Below, piece by piece: positions 36,597 through 46,136 of a DNA stretch of 64,000 nucleotides (its first letter is position 1; each line of letters starts with the position of its first letter). The position numbers and the translations under genes are program-made. The stretch spans positions 248,001 through 312,000 of the forward strand of contig NC_017924.1 in NCBI RefSeq assembly GCF_000262715.1, in the 5' to 3' direction. The notes beneath the pieces were generated by a model. The model made no database searches and was not told where the DNA came from. It worked only from the letters and a program-made list of their open reading frames with translations. Source of the stretch: Blattabacterium sp. (Blaberus giganteus) (GTDB lineage Bacteria; Bacteroidota; Bacteroidia; Flavobacteriales; Blattabacteriaceae).

Positions 36597-38885
36597 CTAA
36601 AAAGTATGCATCTTTTTTTTATGAAAAAATGCATTGTGATACAATAGAATAAGATCTTCTATACTTTCCGTGATTTTTTTCGATTGTAAAAGAATATCTA
36701 ACATTAAAAATGTATTTTTTGTTCCATATTTTTTATGTATGATTCCCATCACCTGTTGATTCATTTGTTCCTCAATTTTTTTTATAATTTGATTCTGTAT
36801 TATACAAGGAAATTGAATTGTTTTACAATTTTTATCTTTTGTTATTCTTTTTATAACGTTAAAATGTTCAATCATAAGATGTTCAAGTGTTAATAAATTT
36901 TTCTTTTGTTGATATTTTAAAGGTTTATGGCTATTTATGACATGAAACAATGTATGGTTCGTAATGATATCTGAAGAATCAATGATTTCTTTAGTTTTAT
37001 TGTATATATGTAGATAAAGAATTCCAGCTATTGGTTCTCGATTCTTCGTTTTTCTAATCACTTTGATTAAAGAGTTATGTATACTTGTAAAAATTTTTTT
37101 TACTTTAAAAAAATTATTTCTACTGTCTTGAAGAATTTTTAAATTTTCTTGAATAATTCCTTCTATACTATTTTTGTAAATAGTTTCAATATATTCAAGT
37201 ATCGGGTTTAGAATATCGAAAGTTTTGTTTAAGGAGTTTTCTAAAGTTAAATTCCCTATTCCAAAAAACGGTTTTTCTTCTATTTTTTGATCTTGCATTT
37301 GATGATAAGTTTTATAACTTCTGTAAAAAACAAATAAAATCAAAAAAATAAGAAAGGATAGAGCCCATGCTTTAAAAAAGTATAAAAAAGAAGCCGTGAT
37401 TCCTGCCATAGTAAAGGCGATTAATCCTGTTAAAAACCATCCTCTTATGACTTTTAAAACACCTGAAACTCTATAAACAGCGCTTTCTCTGTCCCATGCT
37501 CTATCTGAAAGAGAAGTACCCATAGATACCATAAAAGTGACAAAAGTGGTAGATAATGGCAGTTTTTGAACTGTAGCTATAGATATCAATATACTGGATA
37601 TCGTTAAATTTGCAGAAGCTCTAACTAGATCAAAAGCTATGTTTTCTTCTTTTTGTATTTTTTTTTGCTTAAAATTTTTTTCTATTTTAACCAGAAGTCT
37701 TTTAGGAAACAATTTAAAGAAATGATTTCCTGAATATAAAAAAAACCGAACAATTCCTCTAGAAAAAGAATTGGATAAAAATTTTTCTGGTCCTTCATTT
37801 TGTCTACTTAAATTAATTTCTGTACTCGTGATGTTTTTTGTTTTTTTGGAAAACCAAAGAGTGAATATCATAATCATTCCTGCAAAAATTAAAACGGAAG
37901 ACGGAACCTGTACATTTCCAGATAAACTTTTCATATTGAATTTTTCAGCAGGAGGACTCCCTGATTCTTTCCATATATTATAAGATTGTATACTCGCTAT
38001 AGGAATTCCGATAAAATTTACTAAATCATTTCCTGCAAAAGCCATAGCTAAAGAAAAAGTCCCATATAATACAACAAATTTTAATATGTTATATCCTAAA
38101 GAAACAAATATCTTTGCTATAATTGTCCATGTTGAAAATAATATAAGAAAAAAAATAAAAAAATTATGGTGAATCCATTTTATGAAATGTTGAATAAATA
38201 AGTAAAATCCTGTTAAGTTTTCATCAATTGAACCTTGAAAAGTACTATGAAATCCTTTTATAACAAGAAAATAAGTCATACTGCTCAATGAAATGGCCGT
38301 CCATATCACTCCTACATGTTTTAATCTACTTTCATATTCGAAACTGAATAAAAAACGAATGAAATAGTGAATAAAAGCACCGGAAGTAAAAGAAATGAGA
38401 ATCGATAAAAAAATACCTATACTAATAGTAAATGTTTTTTCCGCTTTAATGTATAGAGTTAAATGATGAAAAGGTTCGTTATTAAATGGAGAAGTCATTT
38501 TTATCATGGCAATACTGAAAGCGGCGCCTAATAAACAAAAAACCATAGAGACTGTAGTCGAAGTAGGTAATCCTAAAGTGTTAAAAATATCCAATAAAAT
38601 AATATCGGATATCATGACCGCTAAGAAAATAAAAATAATGTCTGAAAAATAAAAATAAGAAGGATCAAAAACTCCTTTTCTTGCCACTTCCATCATTCCA
38701 CTAGACAAAAAAGCTCCTAGTAAAATACCTAAACTAGAAAAAATCATAATAATTCTACGAGAAGCAACTTGAGATCCAATAGCAGAATTTAGAAAATTAA
38801 CGGCATCATTAATTAAACCAACAATCAGATCAAATATAGATAAGAAAAAAATAACCACTATAATTGAGAGGTAAAAAAATTTCAT
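36597..38885 (-). CDS. pit: PiT-family inorganic phosphate transporter with PhoU-like C-terminal region
   Basis: 762 residues from ATG 38885 (the longer frame needs TTG at 38936). Two PiT repeats are seen: LIVGLINDAVNFLNSAIGSQ near residue 20 and AMAFAGNDLVNFIGIPIAS near residue 285 (family GANDVAN), with TLGLPTSTTVSM and KLPLSTTFVTFM (PxS motifs). About ten or more membrane segments end near residue 530. The remaining ~230 residues are helical and charged and resemble the PhoU-like regulator domain often fused to PiT in Bacteroidetes. It likely takes up host phosphate. Confidence 0.9.
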   Translation of the reverse strand: MKFFYLSIIVVIFFLSIFDLIVGLINDAVNFLNSAIGSQVASRRIIMIFSSLGILLGAFLSSGMMEVARKGVFDPSYFYFSDIIFIFLAVMISDIILLDIFNTLGLPTSTTVSMVFCLLGAAFSIAMIKMTSPFNNEPFHHLTLYIKAEKTFTISIGIFLSILISFTSGAFIHYFIRFLFSFEYESRLKHVGVIWTAISLSSMTYFLVIKGFHSTFQGSIDENLTGFYLFIQHFIKWIHHNFFIFFLILFSTWTIIAKIFVSLGYNILKFVVLYGTFSLAMAFAGNDLVNFIGIPIASIQSYNIWKESGSPPAEKFNMKSLSGNVQVPSSVLIFAGMIMIFTLWFSKKTKNITSTEINLSRQNEGPEKFLSNSFSRGIVRFFLYSGNHFFKLFPKRLLVKIEKNFKQKKIQKEENIAFDLVRASANLTISSILISIATVQKLPLSTTFVTFMVSMGTSLSDRAWDRESAVYRVSGVLKVIRGWFLTGLIAFTMAGITASFLYFFKAWALSFLIFLILFVFYRSYKTYHQMQDQKIEEKPFFGIGNLTLENSLNKTFDILNPILEYIETIYKNSIEGIIQENLKILQDSRNNFFKVKKIFTSIHNSLIKVIRKTKNREPIAGILYLHIYNKTKEIIDSSDIITNHTLFHVINSHKPLKYQQKKNLLTLEHLMIEHFNVIKRITKDKNCKTIQFPCIIQNQIIKKIEEQMNQQVMGIIHKKYGTKNTFLMLDILLQSKKITESIEDLILLYHNAFFHKKKMHTF

Positions 38886-38917
38886 AATAAGAGGTATTGA
38901 GGTATTATTGAATTCAC

Positions 38918-38931
38918 AAAAAAAAAAAAAA
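38918..38931 (-). repeat. 14-nt A/T homopolymer upstream of the phosphate transporter
   Basis: A run of 14 A on the plus strand (14 T on the transporter's strand), 33 nt before its ATG and just after a -7 box candidate. The longest homopolymer I noticed in an intergenic gap here. Confidence 0.7.
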
Positions 38932-38933
38932 GA

Positions 38934-38941
38934 CAAAAGTA
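38934..38941 (-). promoter_or_regulatory. Candidate -7 box for the phosphate transporter
   Basis: Minus strand reads TACTTTTG, an exact TAnnTTTG match, 49 nt before the ATG. The predicted start of transcription, about 7 nt downstream, falls in the adjacent T14 tract. No -33 element at a suitable distance. Confidence 0.3.
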
Positions 38942-38995
38942 TATTATTAAGGTTTGTTTTTTTTATATTTTAAATGGTGAATAATTTTTATGATT

Positions 38996-39598
38996 TTACA
39001 ATTTTTTTAAAGATTCTTTAATGAGATTTTCTACAGAAAATTCTGGATTTTCATTCAAAATATCATCTAAAACTTTTTTAGATTCTTTAGGAGAAAATCC
39101 AAGCACACTCAAAGCACTTAAAGCTTCTTTTTTTATATTATAAGGTGTATTTTCCAATAGTTTTACGTTTTTTTCTTTTTTATAAATTATTTCTTTAATA
39201 ATTTTATCTTTTAGTTCAATAATAATTCTTTTAGCTGTTTTGGTCCCAATTCCTTTAACTTTGTTAAACACTTTTATATCTTCTTTAGATATAGATTCTT
39301 CTATTTCATATGGAGTGAGAGAAGATAATAACATAATAGCAGAACTTGGCCCTATTCCATTAACGGATATCAAATAAGAAAATATTTGTCTTTCTTTTTT
39401 GTCAAAAAAACCATATAAAACATGTTGATTTTCTTTTATAAATAAATAAGTGTATATGAAAATATTTTTTCCTTCTTTTTCTAACAAAGAACAATAAGTA
39501 TATGAGGATATATGAATATGATATCCTACTCCATGACAATCTATAATTAAATCAGATTGATTTTTTTCTATTAACTTTCCTCTTAAGTGTGTTATCAT
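38996..39598 (-). CDS. ruvA: Holliday junction DNA helicase subunit RuvA
   Basis: 200 residues: OB-fold N-domain (MITHLRGKLIEKNQSDLIIDCHGVGYHIHIS), helix-hairpin-helix pair (LISVNGIGPSSAIMLLSS and FNKVKGIGTKTAKRIIIELKDKI), and a small C-terminal three-helix domain (ALSALSVLGFSPKES) that contacts RuvB. It binds the junction core in recombination repair. ruvB and ruvC are not in this window. Confidence 0.96.
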   Translation of the reverse strand: MITHLRGKLIEKNQSDLIIDCHGVGYHIHISSYTYCSLLEKEGKNIFIYTYLFIKENQHVLYGFFDKKERQIFSYLISVNGIGPSSAIMLLSSLTPYEIEESISKEDIKVFNKVKGIGTKTAKRIIIELKDKIIKEIIYKKEKNVKLLENTPYNIKKEALSALSVLGFSPKESKKVLDDILNENPEFSVENLIKESLKKL

Positions 39599-39635
39599 GA
39601 TATTATCAGTAAGCAGATAATAAATTCTAAAAAAG

Positions 39636-40967
39636 TTATTTTTTTCTAAAAAAAATTTGTATGGGAACTCCTATAAAATCAAAGTAATAACGAATTTTAT
39701 TTTCAACAAATCTTTTATAAGATTCTTTTATGTATTGAGGAAAATTAGAAAAAAAAATAAATTTTGGCGTGCATGAAGGTAACTGAGTACAATATTTTAT
39801 AGTTATATATTTATTTTTTTTATTAGTAGTAGGAGGATTTTTTTTCAGAATTGGTAACATAATTTTATTTAAAATATTCGTTTTTAATCTGTTTTTACGG
39901 TATTTTAAAACCTGATAAGCCATGGGAAGGATATTGTGTATTCCATCTTTATTTTTAGCGGATATAAAAAGAATGGGAACATTATAAAATGGATAAATTT
40001 TTTTTCTTATAAAAAATTCGTAATCTTTTTGTGTATAATAATTATTTTTGTGAAATAAATCCCATTTATTAATAAGAATTATGATTCCTTTATGATTTTT
40101 TTCCACTAATTTAAAAATATTCATATCTTGTCTCTCCCATCCACAATATGCATCTACCATTAAAAGACAAACATCCGCATATTCTATTGTTTTAAAAGTT
40201 CTCATAGTAGAATAAAATTCAATGTTATCTTTTATTTTTGATTTTTTTCTAACTCCAGGGGTATCTACTAAAATACACTCATATTCACATTTTTTGTATA
40301 ATACATCTAAACTATCTCTGGTTGTTCCCGAAATACTTGTCACAATATGATGGTTTTTATTTAGAAAAGAATTAATTAAAGTTGATTTTCCTACATTGGG
40401 ACGTCCTATTATTGAAAAACGAGGAATAAATTCGTTTTTCAATATTTCTTCTTTTTCTTTTAAAAATTTTTCCTTTTTGAATATTTCTATTAATTTATCT
40501 AGTAATTCTCCCGTACCACTTCCATTTATAGCTGATATATAGTAATATTTTTCAAATCCTAAATAAAAAAAATCTGTGTCAGAATATATAGATTTTACGT
40601 TATCTACTTTATTCACAACTAATAAAATTATTTTTTGACATTTTCTTAATATTTTCGCAATTTCTCTATCTGCATCTAATATTCCTATTTTTATATCTAC
40701 TAAAAATAAAATAACATCAGATTCTTTGATAGCTATGAAAATTTGATTTTTAATTTCTTTTTCAAGTACATCATTTTTTGAAATATAAAAACCACCAGTG
40801 TCTACCACAGAAAATTTGATTCCATTCCATTCTGAATTTCCATAAATACGATCTCTTGTTATTCCACTTGTTACATGAACAATCGCTTTTCTTCTTCCTA
40901 CAAGACGATTAAACAAAGTTGATTTCCCTACATTGGGACGTCCTATTATAGATACGATATAATTCAT
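39636..40967 (-). CDS. der: Ribosome biogenesis GTPase Der (EngA)
   Basis: 443 residues from ATG 40967 (a GTG at 40985 is possible, but MNYIVSIIGRPNVGKS is the usual start). Two tandem GTPase domains: G1 motifs GRPNVGKSTLFN and GRPNVGKSTLIN, G3 DTGGF and DTPGV, G4 NKVD and NKWD. The C-terminal KH-like domain (~residues 355-443) includes IKYCTQLPSCTPKFIFFSN. Der acts in 50S assembly. A candidate -7 box lies 18 nt upstream. Confidence 0.95.
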   Translation of the reverse strand: MNYIVSIIGRPNVGKSTLFNRLVGRRKAIVHVTSGITRDRIYGNSEWNGIKFSVVDTGGFYISKNDVLEKEIKNQIFIAIKESDVILFLVDIKIGILDADREIAKILRKCQKIILLVVNKVDNVKSIYSDTDFFYLGFEKYYYISAINGSGTGELLDKLIEIFKKEKFLKEKEEILKNEFIPRFSIIGRPNVGKSTLINSFLNKNHHIVTSISGTTRDSLDVLYKKCEYECILVDTPGVRKKSKIKDNIEFYSTMRTFKTIEYADVCLLMVDAYCGWERQDMNIFKLVEKNHKGIIILINKWDLFHKNNYYTQKDYEFFIRKKIYPFYNVPILFISAKNKDGIHNILPMAYQVLKYRKNRLKTNILNKIMLPILKKNPPTTNKKNKYITIKYCTQLPSCTPKFIFFSNFPQYIKESYKRFVENKIRYYFDFIGVPIQIFFRKK

Positions 40968-40984
40968 TTGAAATAGATTATTCA

Positions 40985-40992
40985 CAAAGGTA
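40985..40992 (-). promoter_or_regulatory. Candidate -7 box for der
   Basis: Minus strand reads TACCTTTG, exact TAnnTTTG, 18 nt before the preferred ATG at 40967. Overlaps the alternative GTG start, which supports the ATG. Confidence 0.3.
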
Positions 40993-41061
40993 GAATTTTT
41001 TCATTAGTTTCATTATTAGATTATTAGTCAAAGTGTATATTGATAAATAAAAAATAATACG

Positions 41062-41745
41062 TTGCGGATAGATATTGTAAGTATAATGCCTGAAATTTTT
41101 CATAGCCCTTTTTCAAATTCTGTTATTAAAAGAGCTTTGAAGAAAGGGTTAATTGATATTCATGTTCATGATTTACGTAAATATGGTTTAGGAAAACGAA
41201 AAAATGTGGATGATTATCCTTATGGAGGGGGATCAGGGATGGTAATTAGAATAGAACCTGTATATCAATGTTTTTCGAAGCTTTTATCCGAAAGAGATTA
41301 TGATGAAAAAATTTTTATGACCCCTGATGGAAAGTTATTTTCACAAAAATATGCTCAAGATTTAACTAATAAAAAAAATATTATCATTCTTTGTGGACGT
41401 TATAAAGGAATTGATCAAAGAATTAGAGATCACCTAATATCCAAAGAAATATCTATTGGAAATTACATTTTATCTGGAGGAGAACTAGCTGCTGCTGTTG
41501 TTGTAGAATCTGTAGTTAGATTGTTGCCTGGAGTCATACAAAATCAAGATTCCATTTTTACAGACTCTTTTCAAAAAGAATCCTTTATCGCTCCTCCCAT
41601 TTATACTCGTCCAGTGATTTATAAAGGATGGTCTGTTCCAAAAATACTTGTGTCTGGACATCATAAAAAAATAAAAGATTGGTTGTATAAAAAATCTATG
41701 CAATTCAAACAAAAATTGGATCCTTACGAGGATTCGTCAAAATAA
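41062..41745 (+). CDS. trmD: tRNA (guanine-37-N1)-methyltransferase
   Basis: 227 residues, SPOUT family, methylating G37 of tRNA to prevent frameshifting. The start is TTG at 41062: it gives the conserved MRIDIVSIMPEIF and no in-frame ATG lies upstream; the next ATG (41086) would cut this segment. Other motifs: DDYPYGGGSGMV, ILCGRYKGIDQRI near residue 111, EISIGNYILSGGELAA (Asn where E. coli has Asp), and IFTDSFQKESF with the catalytic Asp. It is not with rimM/rplS; rpsP lies alone elsewhere in the window. Overlaps convergent argH by 22 nt. Confidence 0.94.
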   Translation: MRIDIVSIMPEIFHSPFSNSVIKRALKKGLIDIHVHDLRKYGLGKRKNVDDYPYGGGSGMVIRIEPVYQCFSKLLSERDYDEKIFMTPDGKLFSQKYAQDLTNKKNIIILCGRYKGIDQRIRDHLISKEISIGNYILSGGELAAAVVVESVVRLLPGVIQNQDSIFTDSFQKESFIAPPIYTRPVIYKGWSVPKILVSGHHKKIKDWLYKKSMQFKQKLDPYEDSSK

Positions 41746-43094
41746 ATTTCGCTATAAATTAAACGTTTTATAACTTGGTTAGTTTTATGAAAGTAAAATT
41801 TATTTATTACATTTTGCATTAAATTTCTAATTTGTGTGTTACACAAATTACCTATACTTCCTTCGTGAGAATAACAACCCTGAGTAAAGGGTTTAAAATA
41901 TCCATTTTGTATATCTAAACCTACTTTTTTATAAGCTTCTCTAAAAGAATATCCTTTTTCAATAACTAGTTTGTTTACAACTTCTACACTAAACAAGTAT
42001 TTATATTTATCATCCTGAATAATATCCTTTTTTACTATGATATGATTCAACATATATTGAAACATGGAAAAACATTTTTTCGTTTCTTCAAAAATAGGAA
42101 TAAATCTTTCTTTAATAAGCTGAAAATCTCTATGATATCCAGAACATAAATTAGAAGAAATCAAAGAAATTTCGTTGGGTAACGAAGTCATTCTATTACA
42201 TTTAGCTCGTATGAGCTCAAAAACATCTGGATTTTTCTTATGAGGCATAATGCTAGACCCGGTAGTAAGGTGATCAGGAAAGCTAATGAAATTGAAATTC
42301 TGACTTAAATATAAGCAAATGTCTTGTGCCATTTTACTTAAAGTTCTTGCTAAAGAAGCAATAGATTCTGAAACGATTCTTTCCATTTTTCCACGTCCCA
42401 TTTGAGCATACACCACATTATAATTTAAGTCTTCGAAGCCCAATAAATCAGTTGTCATTTTTCTATTTAAAGGAAAAGAAGATCCATAACCTGCAGCTGA
42501 ACCTAAAGGGTTTTTGTTCACAATACGATATGCAGTGCGCATTAATAGTAAATCATCTATTAAACTTTCTGCATATGCGGCAAACCAAAGACCAAAAGAA
42601 GAAGGCATTGCTATTTGATAATGAGTATAACCAGGCATCAATATGTTTTTATGTTGTTCACTTAGTTTTAATAATAAATCAAAAAAAGAATAAGTCATAT
42701 ATACAATTTCTTTTATTTCTGCTCGAATAAAAAGTTTCAAATCAACCAAAATTTGATCATTTCTAGATCTACCACTATGTATTTTTTGTCCTACGTTTCC
42801 TAAACGATGAGTTAACATAAATTCTATCTGAGAATGAATATCTTCTATTCCTTCATCTATCTTGAAATTATTATTTAAAATTTCGTGAACATAAATGTTA
42901 CGCAATTCTTGAATTAAAATTTTTAAATCTTTTTGGTTTAATAATCCTACGCTTTTCAACATAATAACATGAGCAATGGTCCCTATAACATCATGTGGAG
43001 CTAAAAGTAAATCTATTTTTGAATCTCTGCTTGAAGTGAAACTTCCTATTTCTTTATCAAAACTAAAATTCGTTTTTTTTTCCCAGATTTTCAT
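41724..43094 (-). CDS. argH: Argininosuccinate lyase
   Basis: Last step of arginine synthesis, giving arginine and fumarate. 456 residues, fumarase/aspartase superfamily: KIHSGRSRNDQILVD, MPGYTHYQIAMPSSFGLW, NPLGSAAGYGSSFP, and the signature loop TGSSIMPHKKNPDVFEL with the catalytic Ser in GSSIM. In a cockroach symbiont this fits recycling of host nitrogen into amino acids. Start ATG 43092-43094, divergent from gyrB. Confidence 0.97.
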   Translation of the reverse strand: MKIWEKKTNFSFDKEIGSFTSSRDSKIDLLLAPHDVIGTIAHVIMLKSVGLLNQKDLKILIQELRNIYVHEILNNNFKIDEGIEDIHSQIEFMLTHRLGNVGQKIHSGRSRNDQILVDLKLFIRAEIKEIVYMTYSFFDLLLKLSEQHKNILMPGYTHYQIAMPSSFGLWFAAYAESLIDDLLLMRTAYRIVNKNPLGSAAGYGSSFPLNRKMTTDLLGFEDLNYNVVYAQMGRGKMERIVSESIASLARTLSKMAQDICLYLSQNFNFISFPDHLTTGSSIMPHKKNPDVFELIRAKCNRMTSLPNEISLISSNLCSGYHRDFQLIKERFIPIFEETKKCFSMFQYMLNHIIVKKDIIQDDKYKYLFSVEVVNKLVIEKGYSFREAYKKVGLDIQNGYFKPFTQGCYSHEGSIGNLCNTQIRNLMQNVINKFYFHKTNQVIKRLIYSEIYFDESS

Positions 43095-43171
43095 GGAATA
43101 ATTTATTTTATGAATTCTATATAAATAAATTTTATGTAAATAAGAAAAATTTATAATAAAATTAATGTATT

Positions 43172-45091
43172 ATGAATAAAAATAAAAAACATAATTATAC
43201 AGCAGATAGTATTCAATCCCTAGAAGGGATCGAACATATTAGACTCAGACCCTCTATGTATATTGGAGATATAGGAATTAGAGGATTGCATCATTTAGTT
43301 AATGAAGTAATAGATAATTCTGTAGATGAAGCTTTAGCAGGTTTTTGTAATAAAATATGGGTTACAATTCATAAAAATGGATTTATCACTGTACTTGATA
43401 ATGGTCGTGGAATTCCAATAGATATTCACAAAAAAGAAGGAAAATCGGCACTAGAAGTAGTTATGACTAAAATTGGTGCAGGAGGAAAATTTGATAAAAA
43501 TTCTTATAAAGTTTCTGGAGGATTACACGGTGTAGGAATTTCTTGTGTCAATGCTTTATCTAAAAAACTTATAGTGACAATTTATCGTAACGGAAAAATT
43601 TATCAACAAGAATATTTTAAGGGAAAACCCCTTTATTCTGTAAAATGTTTAGGAAAAACGAATATGCAAGGAACAAAAATTTATTATCTTGCTGATCATT
43701 CTATTTTTAATTCCATTATATATAATTATGAAATTTTATCTCATAGATTAAAAGAATTATCTTTTTTAAATAAAGGTCTGTCCTTATTTTTTAAAGACGA
43801 GAGAGAAGATATGAAAGAACATTTCTTTTCTAAAAATGGATTAAAAGAATATCTTACAATTTTAAATAAAAATCAGGAATCTTTAACTAAAGATATAATC
43901 TTTATTGAAGGAGAGAAAGATAATACTTTTTTAGAAGTTGCAATGCAATATAATACTTCTTTTAAAGAAAAAATTTATTCTTATGTTAACAACATCAATA
44001 CTTATGAAGGAGGAACTCATATTTCTGGATTCCGAAGAGCATTAACAAGAACGTTAAAAAAATATGCAGATGGATATGGTAGTATTTTATCTAATAAAAT
44101 AGAATTAACTGGAGACGATTTTAGAGAAGGAGTTACAGCTATTATATCTGTTAGAGTAATGGATCCTCAATTTGAAGGACAAACTAAAACAAAATTAAGT
44201 AATCACGAAGTAGGAGGAATTGTGGACAAAATTGTAGGAGAGATGTTGTATAGTTATTTAGAAGAACACCCTGGGGATAGAAAAAAAATTATTGATAAAA
44301 TTATATTAGCAGCTAAAGCGCGTCAAGCCGCTAAAAAGGCTCGAGAATTAATACAAAAAAAAACTTCTATAAGTAGTATTTTACCTGGAAAATTAGCAGA
44401 TTGTTCTTTCAATAATCCAGAAAACTGTGAAATTTATTTAGTAGAAGGAGATTCTGCCGGAGGGACGGCTAAACAAGGTAGAGATAGAAATTTTCAAGCT
44501 ATTTTGCCTTTACGAGGTAAAATACTAAATGTAGAAAAAGCGATGCAATATAAAATATTTGAAAATGAGGAAATAAGAAATATATTTACTTCTTTAGGGG
44601 TTTCTATGGGAACAGAAGAAGATCAAAAAATATTAAATATAAAAAAACTAAGGTATAATAAAATTATTATTATGACAGATGCGGATATAGATGGAAGTCA
44701 TATTTCTACTTTAATTTTAACATTGTTCTTTCGTTATATGAAACCATTAATAGAAAAAGGACATATTTATATTGCTACACCTCCACTTTATTTAATTCGA
44801 AAAGGAAATCATTATCAATATGCTTGGAATGATCAAGCAAGAGAAAATATTATCCATAAATTAGGAGGAAGAAAATATGTCAATATACAACGATACAAAG
44901 GATTAGGAGAAATGAATGCAGAACAACTTTGGGAAACAACTATGAATCCAAAAAAAAGAACTTTACGTAAAGTGAATATAGACGATTATTCGGAAGCAGA
45001 CAAAATCTTCTCCATTCTTATGGGAGATGAAGTTCCACCACGAAGAAATTTTATAGAAAAAAATGCGATACATGCAAAAATTAATGTTTAG
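43172..45091 (+). CDS. gyrB: DNA gyrase subunit B
   Basis: Type II topoisomerase ATPase subunit, 639 residues, the short Gram-positive-like length without the E. coli insertion. GHKL ATPase motifs: EVIDNSVDEALAGF, VLDNGRGIPI, GGLHGVGISCVNALS; transducer QTKTKLSNHEVGG; TOPRIM: LVEGDSAGGTAKQGRDR and TDADIDGSHISTLIL; C-terminal QRYKGLGEMNAEQLWETTM. Gyrase rather than topo IV is chosen from this overall form; a full comparison with parE would settle it. Confidence 0.92.
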   Translation: MNKNKKHNYTADSIQSLEGIEHIRLRPSMYIGDIGIRGLHHLVNEVIDNSVDEALAGFCNKIWVTIHKNGFITVLDNGRGIPIDIHKKEGKSALEVVMTKIGAGGKFDKNSYKVSGGLHGVGISCVNALSKKLIVTIYRNGKIYQQEYFKGKPLYSVKCLGKTNMQGTKIYYLADHSIFNSIIYNYEILSHRLKELSFLNKGLSLFFKDEREDMKEHFFSKNGLKEYLTILNKNQESLTKDIIFIEGEKDNTFLEVAMQYNTSFKEKIYSYVNNINTYEGGTHISGFRRALTRTLKKYADGYGSILSNKIELTGDDFREGVTAIISVRVMDPQFEGQTKTKLSNHEVGGIVDKIVGEMLYSYLEEHPGDRKKIIDKIILAAKARQAAKKARELIQKKTSISSILPGKLADCSFNNPENCEIYLVEGDSAGGTAKQGRDRNFQAILPLRGKILNVEKAMQYKIFENEEIRNIFTSLGVSMGTEEDQKILNIKKLRYNKIIIMTDADIDGSHISTLILTLFFRYMKPLIEKGHIYIATPPLYLIRKGNHYQYAWNDQARENIIHKLGGRKYVNIQRYKGLGEMNAEQLWETTMNPKKRTLRKVNIDDYSEADKIFSILMGDEVPPRRNFIEKNAIHAKINV

Positions 45092-45114
45092 TTAATTAAA
45101 TCGATCATATCGTT

Positions 45115-45915
45115 ATGAATTATATTCAATCAATCCTATTAGGGATTATTGAAGGAATTACAGAATTTTTTCCTATTTCTTCTACAGGTCATATGATCCT
45201 TGCGGCTTCCATAATGGGAATACTAAAAAATAAAATAACGAATTTATTTCTTGTTTCTGTTCAATTTGGAGCCGTTTTATCTGTAGTTTTTTTGTATAGA
45301 AACAAATTTTTTATGAAAAAATTGAATTTTTATCTAAAAATTTTTATAGCTAGTTTTCCTGTTGGTATTTTTGGTTTTTTATTGAACAAAATCATAAATT
45401 TTTTTTTAGACAAACCACTCATAGTGGCTTTATCTCTTTTAATAGGAGGATGGGTAATTTTGAAAGTAGAAATTTTTTATGAAAAAAATTTTTGTAATAG
45501 AAAAAAAAATAGTATTACTTATTTTAAAGCTTTTATTATTGGATTATTTCAATGTTTGGCTTTAATTCCAGGAGTATCTAGAAGTGCCGCTATTATTGTC
45601 GCTTGCATGCTCCAAAATGTGAATAGAATAAAAGCTATTGAATTTTCTTTTTTTTTATCTGTCCCTGTTATCGGAATTGCTACGTGTAAAAAATTATTTG
45701 ACTACTATTTTCAATTAAATTCTTTCACATTTAAAGATATAGAATTATTGTTATTAGGAAATATAGTATCTTTTGTCACTGGAATGATAGCTATCAAATG
45801 TTTCACAAAATATTTAAAAAATTTTAAATTTTTCGGATACTACAGAATTGTTTTAGGTACTTTTTTTCTGATTATCCATTATTTAAATTTAATAAAACCG
45901 ATTGTAAAATTTTGA
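45115..45915 (+). CDS. uppP: Undecaprenyl-diphosphatase (UppP/BacA)
   Basis: Membrane enzyme recycling undecaprenyl diphosphate to the carrier lipid used by MraY. 266 residues, about eight membrane segments. Signature EGITEFFPISSTGHMIL near residue 13 (catalytic Glu and His) and the second motif IPGVSRSAAIIVACML near residue 150 (catalytic Arg). Follows gyrB with a 23-nt gap and is followed by the truB remnant. Confidence 0.95.
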   Translation: MNYIQSILLGIIEGITEFFPISSTGHMILAASIMGILKNKITNLFLVSVQFGAVLSVVFLYRNKFFMKKLNFYLKIFIASFPVGIFGFLLNKIINFFLDKPLIVALSLLIGGWVILKVEIFYEKNFCNRKKNSITYFKAFIIGLFQCLALIPGVSRSAAIIVACMLQNVNRIKAIEFSFFLSVPVIGIATCKKLFDYYFQLNSFTFKDIELLLLGNIVSFVTGMIAIKCFTKYLKNFKFFGYYRIVLGTFFLIIHYLNLIKPIVKF

Positions 45916-46136
45916 TTCAAAATTTTTCACAAGTAATAATAAAAGTTATATTTTTACAGCTATGATAAAAAAATTTTAAAATCGGACATGCAGGGACTTT
46001 AGTTTTTACATTAATTAATCGTCCTAAGGAAAGAAATCATAATCTAAAGTATAAAATTTTTTTTTGCGGAAAAGAAACTTATATTTAGCCCAAATTAAAT
46101 GTTTAAAATCATTTCCATGTTATTTAACTTATTATA
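45916..46136. other. 221-nt gap without an intact gene
   Basis: The longest stretch of the window without an intact gene. It lies between convergent uppP and rpsP and contains the truB remnant. I see no tRNA, strong hairpin or terminator in it. Confidence 0.7.
45962..46088 (+). pseudogene. truB: Remnant of tRNA pseudouridine-55 synthase (truB)
   Basis: A short decayed stretch. In the frame starting at 45978 the DNA encodes KIGHAGTL, the exact hallmark of the TruB N-terminal motif (relatives read ...IKK.KVGHAGTLDPLATG). Just upstream in another frame (from 45962) it reads MIKKILK, consistent with the IKKIK part before a frameshift. In-frame stops lie at 45966-45968 and 46086-46088, and nothing after GHAGTL aligns well. 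In Bacteroidetes truB usually follows uppP, which fits. The functional gene would be ~230 residues, so this cannot be active. Confidence 0.55.
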
